Source: an uncultured Helicobacteraceae bacterium
GTDB taxonomy: Bacteria > Campylobacterota > Campylobacteria > Campylobacterales > Helicobacteraceae
Assembly: GCA_947176375.1 (NCBI GenBank)
Contig: CAMWQM010000005.1
Span: 1-64,000, forward strand
Direction of reading: 5' to 3'
DNA length: 64,000 nucleotides
Part shown: piece after piece, positions 32,527-44,706 of the stretch
How positions within the stretch are numbered: position 1 is the stretch's first letter
Layout: every line of letters begins with the position of its first letter
Position numbers and translations under genes: made by a program
The notes under the pieces: model-generated
Databases searched by the model: none
Seen by the model: only the letters and a program-made list of their open reading frames with translations
Told to the model about the DNA's origin: nothing

Positions 32527-33261
32527 GTGATTTTTGGAATCGTATTTTATTTTAGAGATAATATTGCTTTTTGTTATGCAAATTTTTTATATAAAGAAGT
32601 TTTGCCAAATGGCTTTGACAAGGCAGAATTTAGCGATTTTAAAAATAAAATGGAATCTAGCAAAGAGCTAGATAAAATTAGAGAGATAAGGCAAATTAGC
32701 AAGATTGTGGATTCTAAAAAGAGAGAAACATCATATAAGAGCGCTATTTTAATGTTAGGTGGAATGCTAGAAAATAGGCTGTTTCAGGCAGTTAGCTTGT
32801 ATTATTATGGTGCAGGAGATTTGATTTTAATCACAGAGCCGCGAAATTATATCCATAATGATTTTGGTGGAAGCTTACAAAGCGAGCTGTCTCAAGCCAC
32901 AAAGGCGTTGCAATATTTAAAAGTGAATTTTAGCATTATCCCTAGTCTTAAAAATGGCGCTCAAAGCACGAGAGATGAAGCATTTGATACGATAGATTTT
33001 CTAAAAAATAATGAGATAGAGAACATTATTTTGGTTACCGATGAATTCCATTCAAAAAGGGCTTATGAGACTTTTAGGAGAGAATTTAAAAAAGCAAATA
33101 TTTCTACAAATCTTTTTATAATCCCAGCTAGTAATAAATTTTACAATATACATACATGGCACAAAGATGAAAGTGGGCTAATTAACTACACTTTAGAGCT
33201 GCCAAAAATCATAATGTTTTATCTAAAAAGTTATAAAATAAGCGGTGTGACAGAGCATTGA
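32527..33261 (+). CDS. YdcF/ElyC-like DUF218 family membrane-anchored protein
   Basis: AILMLGGMLENRLFQAV...STRDEAFDTIDFLKNNEIENIILVTDEFHSKRAYETFRREF; the true start is probably upstream of 32527. Confidence 0.82.
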   Translation: MIFGIVFYFRDNIAFCYANFLYKEVLPNGFDKAEFSDFKNKMESSKELDKIREIRQISKIVDSKKRETSYKSAILMLGGMLENRLFQAVSLYYYGAGDLILITEPRNYIHNDFGGSLQSELSQATKALQYLKVNFSIIPSLKNGAQSTRDEAFDTIDFLKNNEIENIILVTDEFHSKRAYETFRREFKKANISTNLFIIPASNKFYNIHTWHKDESGLINYTLELPKIIMFYLKSYKISGVTEH

Positions 33262-33427
33262 CAAATGAAATTAAAAAATATTTAATCTTAAATCTAGCAG
33301 AATCTAGCCAAAATTATTAAATCTAAATTTATTAGGTTGTGCTTTTACATTTTTGTTATTTTAAGAAATGTTTATAAATCTAAGTTTTATAAATAATGCT
33401 AATGAGGGAGATTTATTGCGAAGCGTG

Positions 33428-33446
33428 AAAAAAAAAAGGGGGGGGG
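33428..33446. repeat. A10G9 compound homopolymer
   Basis: gcgtgAAAAAAAAAAGGGGGGGGGtattg in a convergent intergenic gap. Confidence 0.95.
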
Positions 33447-33728
33447 TATTGTAATGATAAATATTTATAGTTGGTTGGATATGTTTTAAGTTTAGATTCT
33501 TGTTTTAAAAGGATTCTGCTTTTTGTGCTAAATTTGATTTACTATAGATTCTATGTTGATGCTTGGAGTTTGCTTTTTTAGATTCCAAATATTTTATAGA
33601 TTCTAGTATTTTGAATGCTAAATTTTCCAAAATACTTTTTACTGGATTCTAAATATTAAAATGTATGGTGATTGAAGAAAATATTTTAGCTTATAGAGAA
33701 ACTCCCTATAAGCCATTCTTTAAATCTA

Positions 33729-34148
33729 TTAATCGTCCATTTTTTGACCTAATATATTGCCATTTGTATCAACATAGATTTTCATTCTACTTGCTAGTTT
33801 TACCTCAAAGCCACTCCATTCTTTTTCAACTTTTATGATATTTACATTTGGGTAAGCTTTAGCTATTGCACTTGATACAGGGGCAGGAAATACTGCAGAT
33901 GCAACGCCATTGTAGTTTTCAATCTCTTTCCAGTCACCATTTAGATAAAACTCCACTTTGTAGCCATTTGATAGCATCACTTCAAAGCTATCATTATCTT
34001 GCATAGCCATCGTAATATTGTCCTTTAATGTATTAGCGATGAAACTTTGTGCTTTTTGTGGCAAACTAGTAGCAGGGATTGGCATATCTGCAAATGCAAA
34101 TGCACCAAACAATCCACATACAGCCAAAAATCTTAAAACTAATTTCAT
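33729..34148 (-). CDS. Periplasmic PepSY-like (DUF2874-type) protein
   Basis: Signal peptide; duplicated FEVMLSNGYKVEFYLNGDWKEIENYNG / FEVKLASRMKIYVDTNGNIL repeats. Confidence 0.8.
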   Translation of the reverse strand: MKLVLRFLAVCGLFGAFAFADMPIPATSLPQKAQSFIANTLKDNITMAMQDNDSFEVMLSNGYKVEFYLNGDWKEIENYNGVASAVFPAPVSSAIAKAYPNVNIIKVEKEWSGFEVKLASRMKIYVDTNGNILGQKMDD

Positions 34149-34830
34149 TGTTCCTCCTTATAATTGAAATTAGAATTATATTGTATCATAATTAAACTTA
34201 TTAAGCCATATTTAAGCAAAATATATAATGTTATGAAGATTTAGAATCTACATTTAAAATAAATCGAATTTAGCCAATCTAACCGAATCTAACCAAAAAA
34301 GCAGAATCCTTTTAAAATAAGAATCTAAAATAGATTCAACAGATTCCATTTCTGTGATAGCTTCTACTTCGCTAGATTTTGGAGATTCCACTTTATTCTC
34401 GCTAAGTCAAGATAGAATCTAAATTTGAGTAAATGAGAATCTAGTTTAGTTTTTATGGTTTAAATCTTAAAATGTTCTTTGAAATAATGCGATAAATACA
34501 ATCTTTAATATGAATATAATTTGTAGATTCTTTAGAGTTTAGGTTTGGAGTTTGATTTAAATTTAGATTCTAGAAATAATACTAAACCAAAAAAGCTTTT
34601 TCTGATTCCACTTACTTTACAATAGTTCGGATTGTATAAATCTAATTATGCCACTCACACTTTTGATTTTTAAAGTATAGAAAAAACTATGGCTTATTTA
34701 TAAGATTTATCATTTGGCTTGTTGGTTAATTAAAAAACATTTTTAAAATTTCTGCAAATTAAACATTAAATTTTTTTAAAGAAAAAGCAAGTATAATAGC
34801 GGGTTTATTAATATTTTTTAAGGAAATTAT

Positions 34831-35955
34831 TTGAATATAAAGTTATATTTTATGCTAATTTGCTTGTTTTGCCTAAATTTACAAGCTAGTTTTTATGAAT
34901 ATCAAAATACTTTAAATGCGCAAAATATTTTAACAGCTTTCGATATAGACACTTCATATCAAGTTGATACTGCATTATTTACGCAACATTATGAAAGGAC
35001 TATTGGCAAGGAGTGGGAGCATTTTGTGGAGAGTTATGATAAAGGTTATGAATATATCCCTATTTTAAAGCAAATGTTGAGTGATGCCGAAGTGCCGCAA
35101 GAATTTCTATATCTAGCAATGGCTGAATCTAGATTCTCAACTAAAGCGTATTCTACAAAGCAAGCTTCTGGAATATGGCAGATTATACCCTCTACCGCCC
35201 GCTCTTTAGGACTTAAGATTGATGATTTTATAGATGAGAGACGAGACCCTATTAAATCCACAGAAGCAGCAATCAAATATCTAAAATTCCTAAAAGAGAG
35301 CACAGGGAAATGGTATTTGGCAGCTATGGCTTATAATTGTGGTATAGGGCGATTACAAAAAGCCATAAAAGAAGCAGGAAGCGATGATATAAATATTTTA
35401 ATGGATGGTGAGAAGCAGTATATTCCGCTTGAGACACGAAACTACATAAGGCTTATTTTATCTATGAATGTGGCTTTTAGCAACATAGACACACTAAAAA
35501 CACAAGATAAAGAATATTTTTTAAATCGTGGCACTACCACTACGCTTGCTTCTGTAAAGGTGAGAGGTGGAACAAGCTTGGAATCCATCTCAAAAGGTGC
35601 TGGAATGAAATTTGATGATTTAAAAAGCTATAATCGGCAGTTTAGATATGGCTTTCTTCCACCTAGTGATACGGAATTTGATGTGTATTTACCTTATGAG
35701 CACCTTTTAACTTTTAAGAAAAATTTTAAGCCACAAAAAGTAGATTTATCAAAATTCATCATAGTTTATAAGGTTAAAAAAGGCGATAGCCTCTATAGCA
35801 TAGCAAAAAAATATAATATAAGCATAGCAAGTCTAAAAAATGCAAATAATATCAAGAAATCACTTCTATCCATTAATCAAAAATTGGTTATTCCGCTAAA
35901 ACACACTAATACAAAGCTAGCAAATAATACTTTGGCTAAAAAAATCAAAAAATAA
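34831..35955 (+). CDS. MltD-like membrane-bound lytic transglycosylase with LysM
   Basis: AMAESRFSTKAYSTKQASGIWQIIPSTARSLGLKIDDFIDERRDP; C-terminal LysM YKVKKGDSLYSIAKKYNISIASLKNANNI. Confidence 0.94.
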   Translation: MNIKLYFMLICLFCLNLQASFYEYQNTLNAQNILTAFDIDTSYQVDTALFTQHYERTIGKEWEHFVESYDKGYEYIPILKQMLSDAEVPQEFLYLAMAESRFSTKAYSTKQASGIWQIIPSTARSLGLKIDDFIDERRDPIKSTEAAIKYLKFLKESTGKWYLAAMAYNCGIGRLQKAIKEAGSDDINILMDGEKQYIPLETRNYIRLILSMNVAFSNIDTLKTQDKEYFLNRGTTTTLASVKVRGGTSLESISKGAGMKFDDLKSYNRQFRYGFLPPSDTEFDVYLPYEHLLTFKKNFKPQKVDLSKFIIVYKVKKGDSLYSIAKKYNISIASLKNANNIKKSLLSINQKLVIPLKHTNTKLANNTLAKKIKK

Positions 35956-35970
35956 ATGAGGGCAATTTAA

Positions 35971-36954
35971 ATGAGTTGGAAAATATATCAATTAGTCTAT
36001 ATTGCTATAGTAGCTATTATTATAGTTGGCTGTGCAAGCACTAGCACATATCGTGGAGGGGTTGGAGCATATCAAGATTATGATGGATTCGAGGATTATT
36101 TAAATAGATATTCACCTAGTAAAAATCCTAATCAATCCAAAAACACTTATAGCACAATTACAAAGCAATCTAGTAAAAACGAGAAGATAGAATCTAGCAT
36201 TCCGCCAACTTCACCTGAAAATGTTAGACTAGGCGAAGCTAGAGATTCAGAGGCGATACAAAAAGCCACAATGAAACCATATCAAATAAATGGCAAATGG
36301 TATTATCCACAGAGGGTTAGCATAGGCGAGAGCTATGATGGTATCGCCTCTTGGTATGGTCCAGACTTTCATAATAAAAAAACTTCAAATGGTGAAATTT
36401 ATAATATGAATCTTCACACAGCAGCACACAAGACATTGCCTATGAATACAATTGTAAAAGTCATTAGCTTAGATACGAATAAAAGCACTATTGTTAGGAT
36501 AAATGATAGGGGTCCATTTGTAGAAGGTAGAATCATAGATTTATCAGCAGCAGCTGCAAAAGATATTGATATGATAAAGACAGGGACTGCAAAAGTAAAT
36601 ATTGAAATCATTGGCTTTGGTGGGATAGTTTCTAATGATGTGGCGGAAAATTCAACGATAATAAAAGATATGGTTAATTCTAGCGAATTTAAAAATGAAT
36701 TCACAACAGGTGAAGTCAAAGAAGTTGTAGATGGTGGAATCTTTGCAGTGCAAATAGGCGCTTTTAGAAATCAAAGTGGTGCAGAAACCTACAAAAACAC
36801 ACATAGATACGATAATTATTCCACTATTGTTAAAAAAGGGGAGTTAGACAATAAGCCTATTTTTAGAGTATTTATTAGTGGATTTAAAAGCGAGGATGAG
36901 GCTAGAGATTTTATAAAAAGAAAAGGTATTGATGGATTTTTAATGAGGGATTAG
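35971..36954 (+). CDS. rlpA: RlpA-like septal ring lipoprotein with SPOR domain
   Basis: Lipobox VGCAST; GIASWYGPDFHNKKTSNGEIYNM...VRINDRGPFVEGRIIDLS; SPOR VQIGAFRNQSGAETY. Confidence 0.94.
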   Translation: MSWKIYQLVYIAIVAIIIVGCASTSTYRGGVGAYQDYDGFEDYLNRYSPSKNPNQSKNTYSTITKQSSKNEKIESSIPPTSPENVRLGEARDSEAIQKATMKPYQINGKWYYPQRVSIGESYDGIASWYGPDFHNKKTSNGEIYNMNLHTAAHKTLPMNTIVKVISLDTNKSTIVRINDRGPFVEGRIIDLSAAAAKDIDMIKTGTAKVNIEIIGFGGIVSNDVAENSTIIKDMVNSSEFKNEFTTGEVKEVVDGGIFAVQIGAFRNQSGAETYKNTHRYDNYSTIVKKGELDNKPIFRVFISGFKSEDEARDFIKRKGIDGFLMRD

Positions 36955-37004
36955 AAACTGAATTTTAAGACTTCTATCACAAGATTCTACATAAAGGAAA
37001 TGCA

Positions 37005-37577
37005 ATGAAAGAACTAACTAGAGAGACAAAAGAGACAAATATTAAAGCGAAACTCGATATCTATGGAAGTGGAAACTATGAGATAAATACTGGCATTGGC
37101 TTTTTTAATCATATGCTTGAATCTTTTAGCAAACACAGCCTTATTGATTTAAAGCTAGAGTGCAAGGGTGATTTACACATAGATTCTCATCATAGTGTGG
37201 AGGATTGCGGAATTGTGATAGGAAAATTGCTAAACGAAAGCCTCTATCCTATCAAAAATATTGAGAGATTCTCTAGCTCTAGCGTTGTAATGGACGAATC
37301 TTGCGTGGAATGTTCTGTTGATATTTCAAATAGGGCATTTTTAGTTTTTGAAGTGCCTCTAGAGGGTAAAATTGGCTGCTTTGACGCTGAATTGATTGAA
37401 GAATTTTTTAAAGCCCTAGTTTCTAATGCCAACATAAATACACACATAATCTTTAAGCGAGGAAAAAACAAGCATCACATAGCTGAAGCAGTTTTTAAGA
37501 GTTTTGCGATAGCTTTTAGAAATGCAATCAAGCTAAATGATAGAGTTTCTATGCCTAGCACAAAAGGAATCTTATAA
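37005..37577 (+). CDS. hisB: Imidazoleglycerol-phosphate dehydratase
   Basis: GIGFFNHMLESFSKHSLIDL; DSHHSVEDCGIVIG; NKHHIAEAVFKSFA. Confidence 0.96.
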   Translation: MKELTRETKETNIKAKLDIYGSGNYEINTGIGFFNHMLESFSKHSLIDLKLECKGDLHIDSHHSVEDCGIVIGKLLNESLYPIKNIERFSSSSVVMDESCVECSVDISNRAFLVFEVPLEGKIGCFDAELIEEFFKALVSNANINTHIIFKRGKNKHHIAEAVFKSFAIAFRNAIKLNDRVSMPSTKGIL

Positions 37578-37599
37578 TTTATGCAAAAAAGAGGAGTCT

Positions 37600-38091
37600 A
37601 TGATAGAGCTTTTATGTATTGATGTTGATGGCACGATGAGTGATGGTAAGCTCTATTATTCAAAAAATGGCGAAGAAATAAAAACTTTTAATGTAAAAGA
37701 TGGACTAGCCCTTGCCTATTGGCATAAAATTGGTAGAAAGAGTGCTATTATCACAGGACGGGATAGTGAGATTCTAAAGATTCGAGCCAATGAGCTAAAA
37801 ATTGATTATTTATTTATGGGAATAAAAAACAAAGGCGAGTGCGTGCGAAATCTCAAAAAAGATTTAAATCTAGATTCTATTTCTATTGCCTCTATTGGAG
37901 ATGATATGAATGATATTTCTATGTTCAGGGAATGTGGCATTAGCTTTGGTGTGAAAAATTGTGCAAATGGTATAAAAAATATAGCAAATATCATTTTAAG
38001 CAGCAATGGTGGTGAAGGTGCTGTGCGGGAAGCTATCGAGATGATTTTAAAGCAAGAGGACTTATATGAAGAGTTTATTAAATATTGGTAA
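37600..38091 (+). CDS. kdsC: 3-deoxy-manno-octulosonate-8-phosphatase (HAD)
   Basis: LLCIDVDGTMSDGKLYYSKNGEEIKTFNVKDGLAL...SIGDDMNDISM; start set at 37600. Confidence 0.93.
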   Translation: MIELLCIDVDGTMSDGKLYYSKNGEEIKTFNVKDGLALAYWHKIGRKSAIITGRDSEILKIRANELKIDYLFMGIKNKGECVRNLKKDLNLDSISIASIGDDMNDISMFRECGISFGVKNCANGIKNIANIILSSNGGEGAVREAIEMILKQEDLYEEFIKYW

Positions 38092-38608
38092 TAGCGTCTC
38101 TTTATTTTTCATTCTGCTTTTAATTTCTTGCATAATTATTATATTTTCATTTGATAAAAGTGCTACTTTGACTTATAATACTATTGGCGAGATTCCATTA
38201 ATTGAAATAAATGATTTTACTGCTTATGAAATAACAAAAGATGCTCTAAATACAAAAATCACTGCTAAAAATGCAAAGCGATTTGATAACTATGAGGAAA
38301 TGAGCAACATTGAGCTAGAAAAAAAGAGCAATCAAATACTAGATAAACTAACCGCCCCCACAGCACTTAAAAAAGAAAATATTATATATTTTGATAATGG
38401 CGTGAAAAATTTGCGAGATGATTTTGAAATGTTTAGCACTAAAGCTATATACCACATAGATTCTAAAATCATTAATGGCAATGGCAATTTTCACATAACT
38501 AGCCCATCTCAAAATATAATTGGACAAAATATCTACTATGATATGCAAAGTGGTAACATCAAAGCCATTAATATACAGGCTAAATTAAAGCCAAAAGAGA
38601 CTAAATAA
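38066..38608 (+). CDS. lptC: LPS export protein LptC-like
   Basis: Single TM, beta-jellyroll-like sequence, operon position between kdsC and lptA. Confidence 0.8.
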   Translation: MKSLLNIGNSVSLFFILLLISCIIIIFSFDKSATLTYNTIGEIPLIEINDFTAYEITKDALNTKITAKNAKRFDNYEEMSNIELEKKSNQILDKLTAPTALKKENIIYFDNGVKNLRDDFEMFSTKAIYHIDSKIINGNGNFHITSPSQNIIGQNIYYDMQSGNIKAINIQAKLKPKETK

Positions 38609-39075
38609 TGAGAATCTTATTAGCCTTTATTATGTTTTTAGCGCTAAATGCAGAAGATTCCATACTTGAGATAAATGCGCTTAAATTTAGTGCGAATGAA
38701 AAAGAGGGAATTATCGAGCTAGAAAATAATGTTGAGATAAAAAAAGGCAAAGATGAGTTATATGCTCCAAAAGTTGTGATTAATGTAGATAAAAAAAATA
38801 ATCCAACGCAATATACTGCCTATGGTGGCGTGATTTTCGTAGTTGTTACAAAAGATAATAGATATTTAAGAGGCAGAGCAAATGAAGTGCATTATAATGC
38901 TACAAATGGCGAGTATAAGCTAATTGGCAATAGTGAAATAAAAGAGGATAATAAAGTCAATGTCGTAGTTGGTGAGGAAATAATCGTAAACAATGAAATA
39001 GGATATGTAAATATCACAGGCACAACAAACAAACCAGCAAAACTCATTTTTAAAATGGAAAAAAAAGATGAATAG
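38608..39075 (+). CDS. lptA: LPS transport protein LptA (OstA-like)
   Basis: LKFSANEKEGIIELENNVEIKKGKDELYAPKVVINVDKKNNPTQYTAYGGV. Confidence 0.88.
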   Translation: MRILLAFIMFLALNAEDSILEINALKFSANEKEGIIELENNVEIKKGKDELYAPKVVINVDKKNNPTQYTAYGGVIFVVVTKDNRYLRGRANEVHYNATNGEYKLIGNSEIKEDNKVNVVVGEEIIVNNEIGYVNITGTTNKPAKLIFKMEKKDE

Positions 39076-39952
39076 AAAAAAAGTTTCTATCAATTTAGTT
39101 TCTAAAGGAAAAAGAGAGTTGGCTAAAGTAGATTCTAAAATTGGTTGTGTTAATTTGGATTCTAGTTTAAATTCTGCTAAAGCTGTTTTGAATCCCACGA
39201 AATTAGATTCTATTAGTGTAGATTCCATAAATGTGGTGGAATCTAAATTTCTACTATCAATAGAGCGATACTCTCAAGCTCCCGCTCCGCTATATACTGA
39301 AATTGCCATTCTTGGACGAAGCAATGTTGGTAAATCTAGCATAATAAATGCAATACTAAATAATAAAAATCTAGCTAAAAGCTCCTCTACACCTGGAAAA
39401 ACTAGATTAATAAATTTTTTTTTATCAACTTGGAGAATTGGCAAAAAAAAGAATGATAAAAGTGTCTCCAACAAAATTAAAGATTCCAAAAATGTAGATT
39501 TAGCTTTAAAATCTAATCTTTTAGATTCTGGCAAAACTCTAGATTCTATTTTTAAAGAAATAGAGAGTGAAAAAAAAGAAGATAATAAATTTGATTTGCG
39601 ATTTATTGATTTTCCAGGATTTGGTTATGCAAAAGTAAGTAAAGAGCAGAAAAATGTATGGGATAGAAATTTAAGCGAATTTTTAAAAAAAAGGGATTCT
39701 ATAAAATTATATATTCACCTAATAGATTCAAGACATTTAAACCTCTCTATTGATAACGAAATTAGAAATTTTCTTTCAAAGATTCTTCGCCCTGATAGCG
39801 AAATCATAGAAGTTTTCACAAAAGCAGATAAATTAAATAAAATTGCACTCTCAAATCTTAAAAAACTAGATAAAATTAGTGTCTCTATTAAAGACAATCA
39901 AAGCATTAGAAATTTAAGAAAAATGATATTAAATAAACTTTATGGGGTTTAA
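39068..39952 (+). CDS. engB: Ribosome-biogenesis GTPase EngB/YsxC with N-terminal extension and internal insertion
   Basis: ILGRSNVGKSSIINAIL; SSSTPGKTRLINFF; IDFPGFGYAKVSKEQK; FTKADKLNK; non-conserved DS/ES-rich segments. Confidence 0.95.
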   Translation: MNRKKVSINLVSKGKRELAKVDSKIGCVNLDSSLNSAKAVLNPTKLDSISVDSINVVESKFLLSIERYSQAPAPLYTEIAILGRSNVGKSSIINAILNNKNLAKSSSTPGKTRLINFFLSTWRIGKKKNDKSVSNKIKDSKNVDLALKSNLLDSGKTLDSIFKEIESEKKEDNKFDLRFIDFPGFGYAKVSKEQKNVWDRNLSEFLKKRDSIKLYIHLIDSRHLNLSIDNEIRNFLSKILRPDSEIIEVFTKADKLNKIALSNLKKLDKISVSIKDNQSIRNLRKMILNKLYGV

Positions 39953-40537
39953 ATGTTTGAGATACAAAAGCCACTTTTAAGCGACATAGCCCAAATGCGT
40001 AATCTAATAATGCCAGAAGTGCAAAATGGCATAATCCTAGATAGAAGCGAAGATGAGATGGCAAATGCAATTCGCTCTTACAGCATAGTAGTAGAATCTA
40101 GCCCCTTAGATTCTAAAGATTTGGATTCTTATTTGTGCCAAAATATAGAATCTAACACAGAACCTAATAAACTAGATTCTAGAGATTTGGATTCTACCTC
40201 TAAAATCACTTTAATTAATGATAAAAAGCATATAATAGGCTTTAGTGCCTTGCATATACATTCAAACACACTTGGAGAGGTGCGCTCCCTAATCATCAAA
40301 AAAGATTATAGGCGCAAAGGCATTGCCACAAAACTAATAGAGCATTTATTAAATGAAGCTAAGATTCTAGGACTAAAGCAGATTTTAACGCTAACATATC
40401 AAAAGCAGGTTTTTGAAAAACTAGGATTTAGAGAAATAGCGAAGAAATCTTTGCCAAATCATAAAATTTGGGCGGATTGTGTAAAATGCAAACATTTCCC
40501 GATATGCGACGAAATAGCCTTAATCAAAACACTCTAA
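39953..40537 (+). CDS. GNAT N-acetyltransferase (N-acetylglutamate-synthase-like) with internal DS-rich insertion
   Basis: LGEVRSLIIKKDYRRKGIATKLIEHLLNEAKILGLKQILTLTYQKQVFEKLGFREI. Confidence 0.88.
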   Translation: MFEIQKPLLSDIAQMRNLIMPEVQNGIILDRSEDEMANAIRSYSIVVESSPLDSKDLDSYLCQNIESNTEPNKLDSRDLDSTSKITLINDKKHIIGFSALHIHSNTLGEVRSLIIKKDYRRKGIATKLIEHLLNEAKILGLKQILTLTYQKQVFEKLGFREIAKKSLPNHKIWADCVKCKHFPICDEIALIKTL

Positions 40538-40952
40538 GTTCTAGCTTATTTCTAGTGTTTTTGATTTTTTATAGTTCGCTAAGCAGTATGTATTTGTTTC
40601 TGCCACCACTTTTTGGCGTATTATTTATATATTTTATTAAATTAATCAAACAAGAAAAATACTATTTGCTTACTGCATTTATTATTGTGCTAGTTATTAT
40701 AGAGGCTGATAAAGGTTATTACCTTGGAATCTTGCCTATGGTGTATTATTTGGTGTATTTATTTATATTTGAGAGAATTGTAAAGACTTTTAAGGATTTC
40801 AACTTATTTGAAGCGCTGTATGTGCCTATCATTTACTTACTTTATATTTTAATAAATATTATTTGTATATTTATTATTAATAATAGTATGGATATTTGGA
40901 GTAATTTAATTATTTTATACATATTCATTGAAAGCTCAATTTTGGTGGTAAA

Positions 40953-40974
<22 letters not shown>
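40489..40974 (+). CDS. MreD-like membrane protein upstream of PBP2
   Basis: Multi-TM ORF directly before mrdA; MreD assignment rests on position and hydrophobicity. Confidence 0.6.
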
Positions 40975-43749
<2,775 letters not shown>

Positions 43750-43858
43750 TTATTTGATAATATAAGCAAGGTGGTTTCCACTTGCTAAAATGGAATACAA
43801 TATTAGTTTTATAAATCTTTAGATAGAATCTTAAAGTAATATTATAAAAAGGAAAGTT

Positions 43859-44569
43859 TTGAATCCTAAAAGCAAAAATACGCTAAATCATCTTGCTATC
43901 ATAATGGATGGAAATGGTCGCTGGGCGAAAGAGCGTAAAATGAAGCGAACAGAGGGGCATAAAGAAGGTGTAAAAGTAGTCAGAGAAATAACCAAATGGT
44001 GTGCTACAAATGGGATTAAATTTTTAAGTTTATATGCATTTTCTACTGAGAATTGGACGCGTCCAAAAATAGAGGTTGATTTTTTGATGAAATTACTAGA
44101 ACAGCATTTAAAAAACGAATCTAAAACTTATGATGAATATGATATTAGATTCAAAGTCATAGGCGATACGATGGGATTTTCTAAAAAGCTTAGAAATTTA
44201 ATTACTTCACTAGAAAATTCTAGTGCTAAAAATTCCACACTAACGCAGATTCTAGCACTAAATTACGGCTCACGAGATGAGATTGCAAGAGCGATTTTAA
44301 AGATGAATAAAAATGGCATTCCAAATGGAATCTCAAAAAATGATATGATAAATTTATTAGAAAATAGCCTTGATACAAAAGAAATTCCAGATGTAGATTT
44401 ACTCATTCGCACAGGTGGTGAGATGAGACTATCAAACTTTCTTCTTTATCAATGTGCTTATGCGGAATTAAGCTTTAGTAAGACATTATTCCCAGATTTT
44501 AATATAGAGGAATTAAAGAAAATTATAGAAAATTTTAAACAGAGGAATCGCCGCTTTGGAGCAATTTAG
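43859..44569 (+). CDS. uppS: Undecaprenyl diphosphate synthase
   Basis: LAIIMDGNGRWAKERKMKRTEGHKEGV; LYAFSTENWTRPK; DLLIRTGGEMRLSNFLLYQCAYAEL; TTG start. Confidence 0.96.
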   Translation: MNPKSKNTLNHLAIIMDGNGRWAKERKMKRTEGHKEGVKVVREITKWCATNGIKFLSLYAFSTENWTRPKIEVDFLMKLLEQHLKNESKTYDEYDIRFKVIGDTMGFSKKLRNLITSLENSSAKNSTLTQILALNYGSRDEIARAILKMNKNGIPNGISKNDMINLLENSLDTKEIPDVDLLIRTGGEMRLSNFLLYQCAYAELSFSKTLFPDFNIEELKKIIENFKQRNRRFGAI

Positions 44570-44694
44570 CTATAATTTTAAACTTTTTAATACTTGATAA
44601 AAAATATATTTTATAGATAAAGGCTTGATTGCTACCACCTATGGCGCTCAAGTAATGCAATTTAGGGAATATTTAAAACATATTTAGTATATGT

Positions 44695-44700
44695 TATAAT
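44695..44700 (+). promoter_or_regulatory. Candidate sigma-70 -10 box TATAAT
   Basis: atgtTATAATagtc upstream of a hairpin-rich leader. Confidence 0.55.
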
Positions 44701-44706
44701 AGTCAA

